Below are positions 31,988-43,517 of a stretch of DNA of 64,000 nucleotides, one piece after another. Under the pieces are notes generated by a model. It did no database searches, was not told where the DNA came from, and saw nothing but the letters and a program-made list of their open reading frames with translations. The stretch's first letter is position 1. Each line of letters begins with the position of its first letter. Made by a program: the position numbers and the translations under genes. Origin of the DNA: Adiantum capillus-veneris (Eukaryota; Streptophyta; Polypodiopsida; Polypodiales; Pteridaceae); the NCBI GenBank assembly GCA_014529385.2, contig CM043953.1, positions 70,222,872 through 70,286,871 on the forward strand, in the 5' to 3' direction.

Positions 31988-33139
31988 TTAAGGGAACTTC
32001 ATATTGGCAGACATGCGATCAAACCATGGCGCCCCTAGGATAGCATCCTCATGTTGGAGAGGAGAGATGAGAAAGTCTTCTTTGTCGACATAGCTTTGGA
32101 CATGGAGCCTCAACTTCCCAATCAAGGGAGTAACGGAGGCTTGCTGTCTCTTGTAAGTTGTATCAACCATTACCATATCTCCCATCTTGAAATCTTGAAT
32201 GCCCAACTTGGTGGCCAACTCTATTGATATGAAGTTGTGAGTAGAGCTAGGGTCAAATAAGATGAAGGAATTGTGCTCTCTTACCTTTCCCCAAGCATAG
32301 GAAAGTGATGATCCTTTGCAATGAACATCCTCTTTTGGAGCTTCGATGGTGGAAGCCCTAGGAGTCTCATTGCAAGCATTCTTCTTGGGGCAAGAACGAT
32401 AGCCATGTCCTTGCTCCCCACACTTGAAACAATGGAATTGGCCTATTAACTTGAGAGTAGTGGAAATTAGAGAGAGTACTTTTGAGAAATTACTTTGTGA
32501 GAATAGCAGGTGAACATAATTGATATATTCGGCCATCTCTTTAGGTAATCCCGCACAAAATTGTTGCTTTTGCTCGGCAAAGTCTATATTTTGAAAGACA
32601 GTAGCTTTGAGATGTAAATCCCAAAACTTGTCTACATACTTGTGGATAGACTCATGAGAGAGAAGCTTCAAGCTGCGCCATTTGGTAAGCATTTTGTCCT
32701 TTACATCGCTTGCAAGGAATTGCTTCATGATGGAAACTCGTAGAGTTTTCCATGTCTTTGGGGCTTCGTCATTACCACGAAGGCTACAAGTTGATTTTTG
32801 GAAGTGCATAGCTACATGGTGTAGCTTGGAGGACTCTGTGAAGCCCTCATCTCCAAACGCCGCATCAAATTGCTGGATGAAGGCCAACACTTTGTTGGTA
32901 GCACCAAAGGTTCCATCATAGGTGAGAAAAGAGATACTCTTTCCTCTCTCCTCGAACTTCTTTAGCTTTTGTGACCTTCGCCATGCAGGGTATGATTTGT
33001 GATGTCCTCCCTGTATTCTCTAGGATAATAGCCATAGCTTTCATTGGAAGAGGAGGACGATGAAGAAGAAGGAGAAGAAGGTGACCTCTTTCTTGCCCTT
33101 TTCTTCTATATACCACTGGCGTCCACTTCTAGTAGCCAT
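31988..33139 (-). pseudogene. Gypsy Gag and protease remnant
   Basis: A likely start ATG at 33139 (MATRSGRQWY) is followed by a frame break within 35 codons. The Gag body resumes as a 300-codon frame from 32890, with WRSLKLLSHESIHKYVDKFW and FCAGLPKEM (retrotransposon gag fold) and a nucleocapsid knuckle FHCFKCGEQGHGYRSC. The protease follows: FILFDPSSTHNFIS, where the active site is D-P-S instead of D-S-G or D-P-G, then VTPLIGKLRL and AILGAPWFDRM. The Gly-to-Ser change would likely kill the protease. Confidence 0.85.
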
Positions 33140-33234
33140 GGGCCGGGCTTGTCGGTCCAATAGGAAAAGAGTAAGAGTGATTGCCGATTAGAGGTGCACT
33201 CTAACAGGAACATTGAAGGGTTAGTTGGCTAAGT

Positions 33235-33646
33235 ATGTGCACCAAGGGTGAATGGAGCGAGCTCATATAAAAGTCGCCTAAACCTAAAATTCATTCATTT
33301 TTTTATTTGTGCAATTGAAGAGTGCTCTTACTCCATATCCATCCTCTTCTTCTTCATCTCCTTGTGTGCGTGTGTGTGTATGCATGAGAGAGAGAGAGAG
33401 AGTGTGTGATCGAGCATTGCGACGACAGCACGGTGGTGGTGAAACAGTTGAGCGCGGCGCAGCGGTGGCTCCTTCTTCTTTGCAACGAGGAATCCTCCAC
33501 GACAACAAACGTAGAGTGGTGAGTAACACACCATCGCCATCTTTGAGCTTACTAGTTTAGGCTAGTTGAGTGCTTAGAGCCATCTGTGGCTCACACACAG
33601 TGTATCGGCAAGTCCCTTGCATTGACACGTGCGACAAAAGCGCACA
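33235..33646 (+). repeat. Candidate 5' LTR of the plus-strand gypsy element
   Basis: TGTGCACC at 33235 and GCGCACA ending at 33646 give TG...CA ends with a short inverted match. A TATA box (TATAAAA, 33266-33272) lies near the start, a (GA)n run near 33390 lies in the presumed transcribed part, and a primer site follows five bases after the end. There is no second LTR, so the left end is tentative. Confidence 0.5.
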
Positions 33647-33650
33647 TTTT

Positions 33651-33667
33651 TAGCACCACTGTCGGGG
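33651..33667 (+). promoter_or_regulatory. Primer binding site, degenerate tRNA-Asp type
   Basis: TAGCACCACTGTCGGGG resembles TGGCGCCGTTGCCGGGG, the site of Athila/Tat-lineage gypsy elements. This agrees with the lineage suggested by the downstream reverse transcriptase. Confidence 0.6.
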
Positions 33668-34405
33668 AAATGCCCTACATTAAGCTCGAGTAGCACTCTA
33701 TGCTACTTTGTGGTGCAATTTCAAATTTAGGAAAGGTAGAGAAGGATGGTGTGTGTGTGTTGAGAAGGAGTTTGTTTTGCTGCTGTGTATTGTTTTGTTA
33801 ATAAGGTGTTGAAAGGTACTATGTTTTCTTTGTGATAAGGTATTAGAATTAAGGCAGTAGATCCATATGTTAGTTCTGTGTAAAGTACAATAAGTAGATA
33901 TGTTAGCTAATGAGTTAATGTAGTAGTGCGATAGTGTGTAACAATAGTTGTATTAGTTGTAAGTAGGTAAGTTAGGTGTGTGTGTGCTCGCGCACAGCAC
34001 GTCCGCAGCGACCTTGTCCCAAACAAAAAAAAACAAAAATTTAAAAATTTTAAAGGTAGTACCGAGATCAAAATATCCCTCAGACCCAAGCCCAAGCTCA
34101 CGCTCAGGCTCAAGCCTCAGTCCCCCTTTAAAATTACGTATTTTAGTCTCACCTGTAGGTAAAAATTGACCTTTTTGAGAGCCAATGAAGCTTTGGGTAA
34201 CCGAACGTTGTGTTGTAAAGCACGCCACGATCCCCTGAGCAATACGCTTATTTTGAGCTATCACACACTCTAATCCAAAAATCGATCATTAAAATCATTA
34301 AAAACATTAAAAAACATCAAAAAACGAGTGAAAATGGATGCCTAAAAAAAGTAAGCGGTTAACCTTCGAGGTTATTCGTCGGTGCTTGTAGGGTGACAAA
34401 GGCAC

Positions 34406-37400
34406 ATGCATCTATGCTCTGGTTGTGTGCTAGAGACCGAGCAACTGGTAAGCATTTCAACTTACGTGAGTTCTCAATACCCACCTACTTTAGGTTTCGG
34501 GCCCTCGGCGGGAACCCAAGGTAGTACCACTCAGGACCCGCATATAGCGTTTAGTGATTCTTCCTCTGACTACGATGTCATGGAGGGTTACCCAATGCCT
34601 AATCTTGATAGCTCAAGCCAAGACATGCATGCCATGGGTCCACGTCCGGGCCGAGCGTGCTTAGCCGCTTGAAGGAAACCTTTAGTAGAGCCACTCGCTT
34701 TGAACATGGAGCTAATGATGTAAATGAGGGGGGTGGGGAAGAAATTTTCCATTCATGACCAACGTAGACCCCATGCTCTTAGAGATTGTGTACGTGAATA
34801 CTCCATTCACTGCACCCCCTGACTCTTCAGAGCTATTCCCCTTTGAGGTTGAGCGATATATCATCGCGGCTAGGGAAAAGGAAATTGAGAGCTTACGCAA
34901 GGTGAAGAAATGAAGAGAGTTAAAAGAGAAAGCCCCAATGTCAATATCTTTGCTAGGAGAGCAATCGAGTGCTCCTAAATTAGCGACCACTAAGGGTCAA
35001 CCCATAGAGAGCCACATTGCATCTAGTTCAAAGGACACCCCTAGCACCTCAAGCCTAGATGGAGCGTTCCTAAATGAGAACTGGGAGTACGAACTACAAA
35101 TGGAAACTCTAATCGACCTATACACAGGTCACACCTATCACGTGGGTTGGTTAGATGTTCTGCAATCTAAAACGGGTGCTACTAGCATGGAGGATCAACA
35201 ACAAAGAGTTTGTGAGGTCATCCATAGGGTTATTGAGCTAGAGAGACAGAACAAGGGGATCCATATTCCTTCAACGGGTCTCATGAGATTCTTGGATACA
35301 GGGAAGGCTAAACAACCAACCTTATTGCAAATGGAGACTCCCCTCAGTAAGTCTGATGGATCCCCCATATGTTGTTTCGCCAGGGGTTTCAGTGCAATCT
35401 GAGCCTACAAGTGATAGCTTTACTTTTCCAAGTCTAGCTCATCTTTCCCTTGATGACACCATGGCTACCCCAATGATGGGCATGCCAAGAAACATGCCAT
35501 GGATCTCATTTTCTAGTAAAGCATCGCTACATGGTAGCTCAATGCCGAAAACGGCCCCTACAAGTGTGTACCAATCGTATGCACCTATGGGTCATCGCAC
35601 TCATGTAGCCCCTACCCCTCCCATTGTTTCAACAACCTATGCTCCACAACCACAACACCCAAGCTTTTATTTCCATGGGACCATACCGGCTAGCATTAGC
35701 ATGTCATATCCGACGTTTGCTATGCCTAGGGCCACACATATGAACTTTGGACTGCCACATGGCACAACACCGTACCAAACGTGGAACCCAAGGGCTTCCT
35801 ATGTACCAAGCCCAATGCCAATACCTACTCCACATGTAGTCTTTGGAGCACCTCCACCCACTGTTCCTGCACACTTAGGTGACTTGGCAACGTTTGCTCA
35901 AGCTATCGGTCAATCTATTACTGAGAATATGCGTAGCACACTTGATAGGGAACCTAGAAGTAAGGCAGTACAAATAGCCAAGCTGACACAAAAATTTAGT
36001 GGAGACGGGGATGTGAGAAATCATATTGAAGTGTTTGAACAAATATGCGATTCTATAGGAGAACACAATGACCTACATAAGAGTAATGCTTTAAGCCTAA
36101 CCTTAAGTGGGAAGGCTGAGGATTGGTATATAACCCTAAGGGCAGAAGCAAAAACGATTTACCCTACTCTTAAGAGACTGTTCTTAAAAGAATACATACA
36201 AGAGAGAGTGCTTTGGGGTGTAGCCTCTCAGCTCCTGAAAGGCCAACGAGAGGAAGGAGAGTTGGTGAGAGACTTTATCAGTCACTTGAAGCATTTGAAT
36301 TCTCGTAGTAACCCAAATGAGCACTTCAATAATAATCAATTGCTTGATAGATTCATTAGGGGATAACGACATGAGGATATCTACAATGGCCTAGTCATTA
36401 GAGGTATCACCACTTGGGAATCAGTCACCCACCAATGCGATCCAATTGGAGGATAATTTAATAATTCAAGGAGAAAGAGTGTTTGTTAAGCCTAAATCTA
36501 TTAGCTCGCAAGCATCGAGGCATCAGCCAATAACCCTAAAGCCTATTGCTAAGGAGCCAAATATATCTAAGATGACTTTAGCAGATCTCACCAAGGCCAT
36601 TCAAGAGAGTCTTAGAGACAATTGTGCTCCACAAAACAATCATATGTATCCAAGAAGGGAGCAAAAATGGTGCTCAGTATGCTATGGACCGCATAGTACC
36701 AGTGAATGCCCTACTTTTAGAGTAAAATTCAATGGGAATTGCAATGCCTGTGGGAGGTATGGTCATCAAGCTAAGGATTGCATAGTATTTAAGCGCGTGA
36801 TGGCCAATAGACCAACCTTAGCATGGATAGACACACCTCAAGTGCCTGCATTGATGTCGGCCCCACCTCTTGAACAAACATCACAACACATGGTCCGTAG
36901 GGCCCAAAATGTTGTTCAAACAACACCCTTACCGCCTCTAGGGCTAGGATCGCAACCACCACATTCGAGAATCACTTCTGTGAATCAAGTGGGTTGTGAG
37001 TCATCTATTGCTTGTTTGGAAGGCTATGAAGAAGATATAGACCCTAATATTGCCTATGGGATGGATGCGCTTGAAGAAAGTTCACAATTCTACTTGGAGG
37101 ACTATTGGGGACAAGTCAACAAGCCTGTCTATCAAGTAGCTGCTCTTCCTGCAAGAGGCCAAAATATCAATTACACTACTAAGAGATCACCTCTTTAATG
37201 CTATGAGTGTGGATGTTCACATCGTGTGGATGAGTGTCCTATAAGGCTACAAAAGAACGTCACACTAATGCAAACCAATCAAGCGAGCACGTCTACAATG
37301 CCGATACTCATGTGTAATCAATGTGTCATAGATCATTTGATTGCCCAATGTCCAAATAATCCAAATGCACCGAAGATCATGCCATTAAACTTGATTGAGG

Positions 37401-37567
37401 TTACCGAGGAGCCATCACAAAGTACACCTGTGGTACCGATAAACGTACTCACACGATTGATGCTCCAAAAAAAAAAAATCTTGAGGAAAGAGACACGGCG
37501 TCAATTGCCCAATCTTAGAAAAAGAAGAAAACACGAAGGAAGAGATCGCAAAAAGAAACAAAGTTAG
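34406..37567 (+). pseudogene. Gypsy Gag with zinc knuckles
   Basis: Several frames joined by indels. The N-terminal part (34406-35402) is low complexity and unrecognised. 35356-36366 carries a Met/Pro-rich region followed by the retrotransposon gag fold: KFSGDGDVRNHIEVFEQICD, LTLSGKAEDWYITL, FLKEYIQ, REEGELVRDFISHLKHL, then a stop. 36446-37198 has two Cys clusters, CSVCYGPHSTSEC and CNACGRYGHQAKDC; the second is a canonical CCHC knuckle. 37226-37567 has a further C-x2-C cluster (CNQCVIDHLIAQC) and a basic tail. It would form the particle and bind genomic RNA. Confidence 0.8.
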
Positions 37568-38352
37568 ACCCCAGTTCAAAGACCAACATAGGGACTGGTG
37601 ACGACCCCGTATATATGAACGACGCTGAAGAGGATTCTTATTCAGGTGAAACCATGGAGACCAAAACGACCACTAAGATAGAAACCAACAAGGAAGATCT
37701 TCATGAGCCACAATGGCCAAGATCCAAGAAGAAGATAGGAACTTATCCAAAACCTGCAGAGGAGATCGAGCAAGTCAAGTAATTAAGGAGATCCAGATTA
37801 CAGACACCGTGTTCCCTATGCAACAACAACTTCACAAGTCCATAGACCCTTAGCCATACCTAGTGTCATCCAAGAAGAAAGTGACTTAAAGTCATGAGAA
37901 TGTGGGCGTACTCACTTCTTGATGGAAAGAATGTTTACAGAGGGACTACCTGATCCTATTGAAGAAATGGAGATTCCATCTTCCCCACGTCAAGGGGCTG
38001 AAGCTCAAAAGGTGCCATTAAACATTGCCAAATTGATGGATTTCATGTCTTCAGAAGTTAGAACCACCATCATGTCCAAACTATATAAAGACCCTGAGCT
38101 AGTCTTTGCTCTTTGAGCCTTCCTCAATGGAGAACTAAAGTTTGGGCTACTACAATTTTCTCAGATGGATGGAGCTGGGGAGATGCCAATAGAGGAGGCA
38201 CACTTAGATCCACAACCCAACCTAGATGAGAACCTTGTTATAGAAATACCTAGTAACAAGTTGGGACAATACTTTGAGGGTGATGAATCCAATGCGACCA
38301 TACCAATCACTACTAAGGTATTAGCATTGTGACTAAAAATTGTTAAGAAACT
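37568..38352 (+). pseudogene. Gag-protease linker remnant
   Basis: Acidic, low-complexity coding-like sequence with stops. 37919-38116 is the longest open piece. No named domain. Confidence 0.5.
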
Positions 38353-38796
38353 ATGGGAAGATCTCACCTTGCAACCACAACCATAGTACTGAAGATGGCC
38401 AATGGGTCTATTGTTAAACCTATTGGGATGCTAGAAGATCTCAAGATCAAGGTCTTTGGACATCAAATAAGAAGTACCTTCATTGTTATGGATTTCTCCA
38501 AGCACATCGAAGATGATCTTAGGACGTCTTTCATGAGGGAAGCAAAAAAGGTGCATGACTGGTCTAAAAACCATGTCTACTTGCAGTTCCAAGATTTTGT
38601 CATTCGAGTGGATCTTTTAACTGATCGAACACATCCTCTAGGAAACAAGTTTATAATTGATCATAGATCTGACACCACAGTTCACTCGGCCCCATTGCAA
38701 TATTATTACACGTGTAAAGCGGACACTGATGTTGGGGAAGATTCTCCTTATATGGATGTACTACCTGGGATGACTGAGTTGGACAATGTGGATTGA
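38310..38796 (+). pseudogene. Gypsy aspartic protease remnant lacking its active site
   Basis: Blocks GISIVTKN (normally after D-x-G-x), LKMANGSIVKPIGMLEDLKI and STFIVMDFSKHIEDD are the body of a gypsy protease. The codons where D-(S/T/G)-G should stand read Tyr-stop (about 38312-38317), so the catalytic Asp is lost. The frame continues with MREAKKVHDWSKNHVYLQ. Downstream to 39280 only stop-rich sequence is present. Confidence 0.65.
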
Positions 38797-39899
38797 GTCC
38801 ACCTAGCAGCAACCATAGACACTTGGGAAAATAGGGGGACAACCTAGGTAGCACCTGAAGGGGATGAAATGCCACCACTCGTACCCTTAAATATGTTAAA
38901 ATCAATGCATATAGCTTCTGATGACCTACAAGCTGAAGGTTTGACTGGCATTGGAACCATTAGCGCCTCACAAGACTATAGCCCACACGATTTTAGGTCA
39001 TAATAATTGAAATTGAAATTGACTCTGAGGACGAAAAATCTGAGTTAAATCTTAGTGCAAATGTGGGGACAAACCATTCAGGGCCACTTGCCAAGTGGTA
39101 TCCCAAATGACAATCTATCCAAGGGAACAAAAGACACAAGAAGCGATTAATCTAGTGACTCTTCACTAGAGATTGGTCGTAATAAAAAATTAGACAAGAA
39201 GAGTAAGAGATATAAGAGACAATGATATCGAGAAAATGTGCATGCTAGAATAAATGAAAAGAAATCTACCGCGAAATGGCTTAATACTAGAATGGTAACA
39301 GGACACGTTTATGTCCTTGGACACTTTTGTGTCCTGTTAAGTGACCATTTTGCTTGAATTATTTGAAGAGTATGAAAATGAATTTCTAGGTGCTGTATAT
39401 CCACAAAGTTGCATTATGAGCTGAAAAAAACTTAGCATTTTTTTTTAGTATCGATCTCACCATTAACCTTACTCTTGCACAACATTTTTGAACCTAAACT
39501 GTGTGAAAAAACGGGTCCTGTTTTTGGCCTTTTTTCAATTTTTGGCAACTATACCACTCTAAACTTCATGTTTGTGAGGTTTAGATGGCTAGAGGTTAGG
39601 AATTCATAGTTCTCAACATGTTTTGATACTTGTAGGGAGAGCTAAGTGTTAAAATTGAAAGTTATGACCAATTTACAAGAATTGCATGATCCTGTTTTTT
39701 GGGCAAAATTAGCACTTTTATGATTTTTTTGGTGGCTTTCTTGATATCCAAATTCAATTTTGATTGTGTAAGTGTAATGTATAACATAAAGCTAATCTTC
39801 CTTGAGTTTTGGGGGACCTAATATGCTATATAGCATAGTATATGATGATGGTTGAGTATTTTGATTGCTGAAGAATACGATACATTTTAGAGTAGCAAG

Positions 39900-40107
39900 T
39901 GTTGGGGTAAGCCCAACTTGTGGTGACAAAGTGGTGTCTATCTGTGAGGCTTGCATAAATTGGTTAGACCGGAGGTTCCTAACACCTTAAGGTTTTGGGG
40001 TCTGGATGGCTAGACCAATTTGTGGAACGTCATAGTTAAGCGCATATGCGCGGAAACAGTACTGGGATGGGTGACCTCCCGGGAAGTTGTTGCCCCCATG
40101 ACCTACA
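39900..40107 (+). repeat. 5' LTR of the Cassandra TRIM
   Basis: TGTTGGGGTAAGCCC... to ...CATGACCTACA. It is preceded by GCAAG and followed, after two bases, by the primer site. Confidence 0.95.
40026..40105 (+). promoter_or_regulatory. 5S rRNA-like segment with pol III internal promoter
   Basis: The order ATAGTTAAGCGC, CAGTACTGGGATGGGTGACC, TCCCGGGAAGT follows the 3' half of plant 5S rRNA (box A, intermediate element and box C). It is embedded in the LTR. A second copy lies at about 40423-40502. Confidence 0.9.
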
Positions 40108-40109
40108 AC

Positions 40110-40122
40110 TGGTATCAGAGCC
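40110..40122 (+). promoter_or_regulatory. Primer binding site of the TRIM
   Basis: TGGTATCAGAGCC is a perfect tRNA-Met type site; the match continues with ATGGTTCAAA, which may also pair with the tRNA. Confidence 0.95.
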
Positions 40123-40285
40123 ATGGTTCAAAGTCCAACCTCTGAGTCCGTGGAACAGGACATGTTGATGTTGACTTCAACCTCTGAGCTAGCTCCCGGC
40201 CACGTTGAAGCTCTCAACCTCTGAGCCTAGAAAAAGGCGGAACACGTTGGTACTCAAGGGGACGGGAAAGTCCCAAGTTTGGTTT

Positions 40286-40296
40286 AAAGGGGCGAT
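40286..40296 (+). promoter_or_regulatory. Polypurine tract of the TRIM
   Basis: AAAGGGGCGAT lies immediately before the 3' LTR. Confidence 0.85.
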
Positions 40297-40504
40297 TGTT
40301 GGGGTAAGCCCAACTTGTGGTGACAAAGTGGTGTCTATCTGTGAGGCTTGCATAAATTGGTTAGACCGGAGGTCCCTAACACCTTAAGGTTTTGGGGTCT
40401 GGATGGCTAGACCAATTTGTGGAACGTCATAGTTAAGCGCATCTGCGCGGAAACAGTACTGGGATGGGTGACCTCCCGGGAAGTTGTTGCCCCCATGACC
40501 TACA
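40297..40504 (+). repeat. 3' LTR of the Cassandra TRIM
   Basis: 208 bp. It differs from the 5' LTR at GGAGGTTCC/GGAGGTCCC and GCATATGC/GCATCTGC. Confidence 0.95.
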
Positions 40505-41548
40505 GCAAGTATAACTTTCTCAATATTGCTAGTTTCTTAGGCCAATTGTGTGTATTTTGTAGGTAGTGACCATATCTAATCATAGACTACAAACTTGGCT
40601 AGATATTGAGTAGTTTCTATGGGTTTCTAAAGGTCATAATGCTAAACCCACTTTTTTCATGTTTGCTGTATTTAGCACTTTTTCATTTGCCCCCAAGGTT
40701 CCAATTGTAAGAGATCCATTATCCTTTTGACATGCTCCATGGCTCCTTTTGAATCCAGAGGCCCAAAGGGAACCAAGAAAACATGTATATAGTATCTGTA
40801 TTGAGCGTGACTATAGAAACTTTGATGATAGGTCCGCAGAATGGCAAAAATGCAACTTTTTGTACCTTTTTTTTTGCCCAAAAAAAAAATAGTGAGGTAA
40901 AAGCAACCATATGTTTTGGTCACCAACCCATTGAAGTTAACGGGGCATTTTATCTCATGTCCTACAAAAATCTCCACTCTTATTTATATGCAATCAACCG
41001 TAAGAAATTGTAGTGTTGGGCAAAATGCACTGGTCCATCAACTTTGGAGGCTTGTAGTGACCAAGGGATGAGAAAAATTACAAGTTTCTCATTTTTTCCA
41101 TATGTAGTAGTTATTGAACTATAAGCTCATGAAAGGATTTTTCAAAATGAGTGGATCTACTATGGTTTTGGAAATTTTTTTCCAAAACCCTGAAAGGACA
41201 CTTTTATGTCCTGTTAGGTTACCATTCTAGTGTTAATTATATAGGGTCATGTGATGCTCATCGGAAGTTGGTAGATAATTGGGGTAAATACCTTCAAAGC
41301 GTTATGTGGTGTAGTCTACAACCCATTGACATCGCACAACTAGAGGCTAAAGAGAATCCAAAGTTGAGTTGTACCGTAAGGAGACGACAAACTCAAGAGT
41401 TATCTCAACAACAAAAGGAATCGGAAGTGAAATCACAGTCCACAGAACAATAGGACCCCACAAACTTACACCCGTACCTGAACATTTCAAATCCTATACC
41501 ACAGAGGAACATAAGGTTGTGTATACAAATGCTCAATGAAAACCTATT

Positions 41549-43517
41549 GATGGGAGCAATGGAGTCTATGATGGTCCAATAATAGTTAAGGAAATAGAGT
41601 TAGCAAACCTAGGAGAAGAGTCCAAACCTATTTTCATTACCGAAGATCGGACAGAGACTGAGGAGTGTATACTTAAAGAACTTCTCAAGGTATTCAGGGA
41701 TATATTTGCTTGGACATATCATGATATAAAAGGTGTTCCACCTTCCGTGGTGCAACACACAATCCCCATGAATAGCATGGCTAAACCAGTTCAGCAACGA
41801 CCCTATCCAATGAATCCTAAATATGCAAAAATTATTCAAGAAGAGATTGAAAAGCTTGTGAAATGCAGATTCATATACCCTATTGAGCACTCAGAATGGG
41901 TGTCTCCAATAGTGATTGTGCCAAAAAAGAATGGGAAACTCAGAGTGTGCGTGGATCTCAAGAAGGTCAATGCCGCCATTAGGAGGGACCATTACCCCTT
42001 GCCATATTCAAAACATGTGCTTGAAAGAGTTGCAGGGAAGGTAGCTTACAGCTTTTTAGATGGGTACTCTGGCTACAATCAAATCACAATTGCACTAGAG
42101 GACCAAGCTAAAACATCTTTTATAACCAAATTTGGAGTGTTCGCATTTCGTGTTATGGCTTTTGGTTTAACCAATGCCCCTGCTACCTTTCAAAGATTAA
42201 TAAACACTGCTTTTAGAGAATATTTGAGGGAGTTTTGTGAAGCTTTCTTAGATGACTTTTGTGTTTATTCCTCTTGGAAAGAACATCTATCATGCTTACG
42301 AAAAGTATTTGAGAAGTACAGATTGTATCGCATCTCCTTAAACCCTTTCAAATGCCAATTTTGGGTTAAACATGGAGTCATTTTAGGGAATATAGTGTCC
42401 CAAAATGGGATTTTCACAGATGAGAGCAAAATTAAAACCATTGCTGAATTGCCACCACCTACAAACTATAAAGGAGTTCAAAGGTTCATGGGCCATGTTG
42501 GTTATTGCCGACAGTTTATTTTAAACTTTGTCGAGATAGCTCATCCTTTGTACAAGCTTTTTAGTGAGTTCCACTGAACCGCGGAGTGTGACCATGCTTA
42601 TGAGTCACTGAAAAAGACCTTGAATAGCGCTCCTACTCTATGAGTGCCCGATTGGAATGTAATTTTCCATGTGCATATTGATGCATCGAACTTCGCTATT
42701 GGGTGTGTTCTAGCTCAACCAAGAGAACATAAACTGGACTACCCCATTAGCTTTGCAAGTCGTCAATTGAATGATGCCGAGAGAAACTACACCACTACAA
42801 AGCAAGAAGGTTTAGGTATGATTTATGCAGTGAAGAAATTTTGCTACTACCTTTTGGCCAGCAAGTTTGTTTTCTATGTTGATCATCAAGCCTCGTTGTA
42901 TCTAGTAAATAAACCTTGTTCCACGGGAAGAATTACACGATGGTTGTTAATTCTCCTTGAGTTTGATTTTACCGTTGTGATGAGACCTGGTAAAAGACAT
43001 GTCATGGCAGATCATTTGTCTTGCATACCCAATGGTGAAGCCCCTACTGGAGTCGATGATGAGTTGCTCGATACTTCTCTATTTCTAGTCAAAACTATAC
43101 TTGAATGGAGTGAGAAGATTGTGAACTTTCTAGTTAATGGTTTTCCACCCAAAGAGCTTCGTAAGGACATAGCTCAAAAACTGTTAAAAGAATGTGAACC
43201 TTACTCTCTCATTGCAGGAACTCTCTATAGGCTAGGGAAGGATGATAATCTTAGAAGTTGTGCGCGTGAGGATGAGTATTTATACATACTGCAAGAAGCC
43301 CACATGGGTATAGTCGGGGGACATTTCTCAGGGAAACTAACAGCTAGAAAGGTGTTGCAATCAGGCTATTGGTGGCCTGCCTTATTCAAGGATCCATCAC
43401 TTTTTGCAAAAGATATGATGAATGCCAACGGTACAAAATCACACAACGAAAGGATAAGATGCCCTTACATCCTGTTAAAAAGACTCAACGATTTGAAAAA
43501 AGGGGTTTTGACTTTGT
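41549..43517 (+). pseudogene. Gypsy reverse transcriptase, RNase H and integrase N-terminus
   Basis: One frame with TGA codons at about 42575 and 42641, probably from single C-to-T or G-to-A changes. The lead-in is KELLKVFRDIFAWTYHDIKG. Reverse transcriptase then has FIYPIEHSEWVSPIVIVPKK, LRVCVDLKKVN, YSFLDGYSGYNQITIAL, FGLTNAPATFQRLIN and the catalytic AFLDDFCVY. RNase H begins VIFHVHIDASNFAIGCVLAQ (first Asp kept), with PISFASRQLNDAERNY and FYVDHQASLYL. The integrase zinc region starts EAHMGIVGGHFSGKLTARKV, YWWPAL. The frame breaks near 43405. Confidence 0.9.

Larger units (their letters stand above)
28924..33139 (-). mobile_element. Decayed Ty3/gypsy chromovirus
   Basis: Minus-strand element with domains in gypsy order: Gag and zinc knuckle, protease, reverse transcriptase, RNase H, integrase, and a C-terminal chromodomain that defines chromoviruses. 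All domains are readable, but frameshifts and stops break them into about eight pieces. Neither LTR nor primer site is identified. The sequence upstream of the Gag start (33140-33234) runs directly into the promoter region of a plus-strand gypsy LTR, so the two elements abut head to head. Confidence 0.85.
39900..40504 (+). mobile_element. Cassandra-type TRIM retrotransposon
   Basis: A 605-bp element with two 208-bp LTRs, a tRNA-Met primer site, a 189-bp non-coding interior, a polypurine tract and a perfect target duplication GCAAG (39895-39899 and 40505-40509). Each LTR contains a 5S rRNA-derived segment, the hallmark of Cassandra elements. The two LTRs differ at only two positions by eye, so the insertion is recent. 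It has no coding capacity and depends on proteins of other elements. Confidence 0.95.
39285..41232. mobile_element. Terminal-inverted-repeat DNA element without ORF, host of the TRIM
   Basis: The left end ACTAGAATGGTAAC (39286-39299) and right end GTTACCATTCTAGT (about 41218-41231) are perfect inverted repeats. TTAA lies on both sides (39281-39284 and 41233-41236), possibly extended to TTAAT. Near each end are hairpins GGACAC-N4-6-GTGTCC or GGACAC...ATGTCC (39301-39334; 41196-41211). The interior, excluding the TRIM, is about 1.34 kb and non-coding. It interrupts the gypsy element between protease and reverse transcriptase. A TTAA duplication would point to a piggyBac-like class, but the family is not established. 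Confidence 0.65.

Noticed and set aside
28924-33139. LTRs of the minus-strand chromovirus
   Set aside because: Both flanks were searched for paired TG...CA repeats and a primer site; none was found.
40026-40105. Functional 5S rRNA gene
   Set aside because: Only the 3' half is clearly 5S-like, it is diverged, and it lies in both LTRs of a TRIM.
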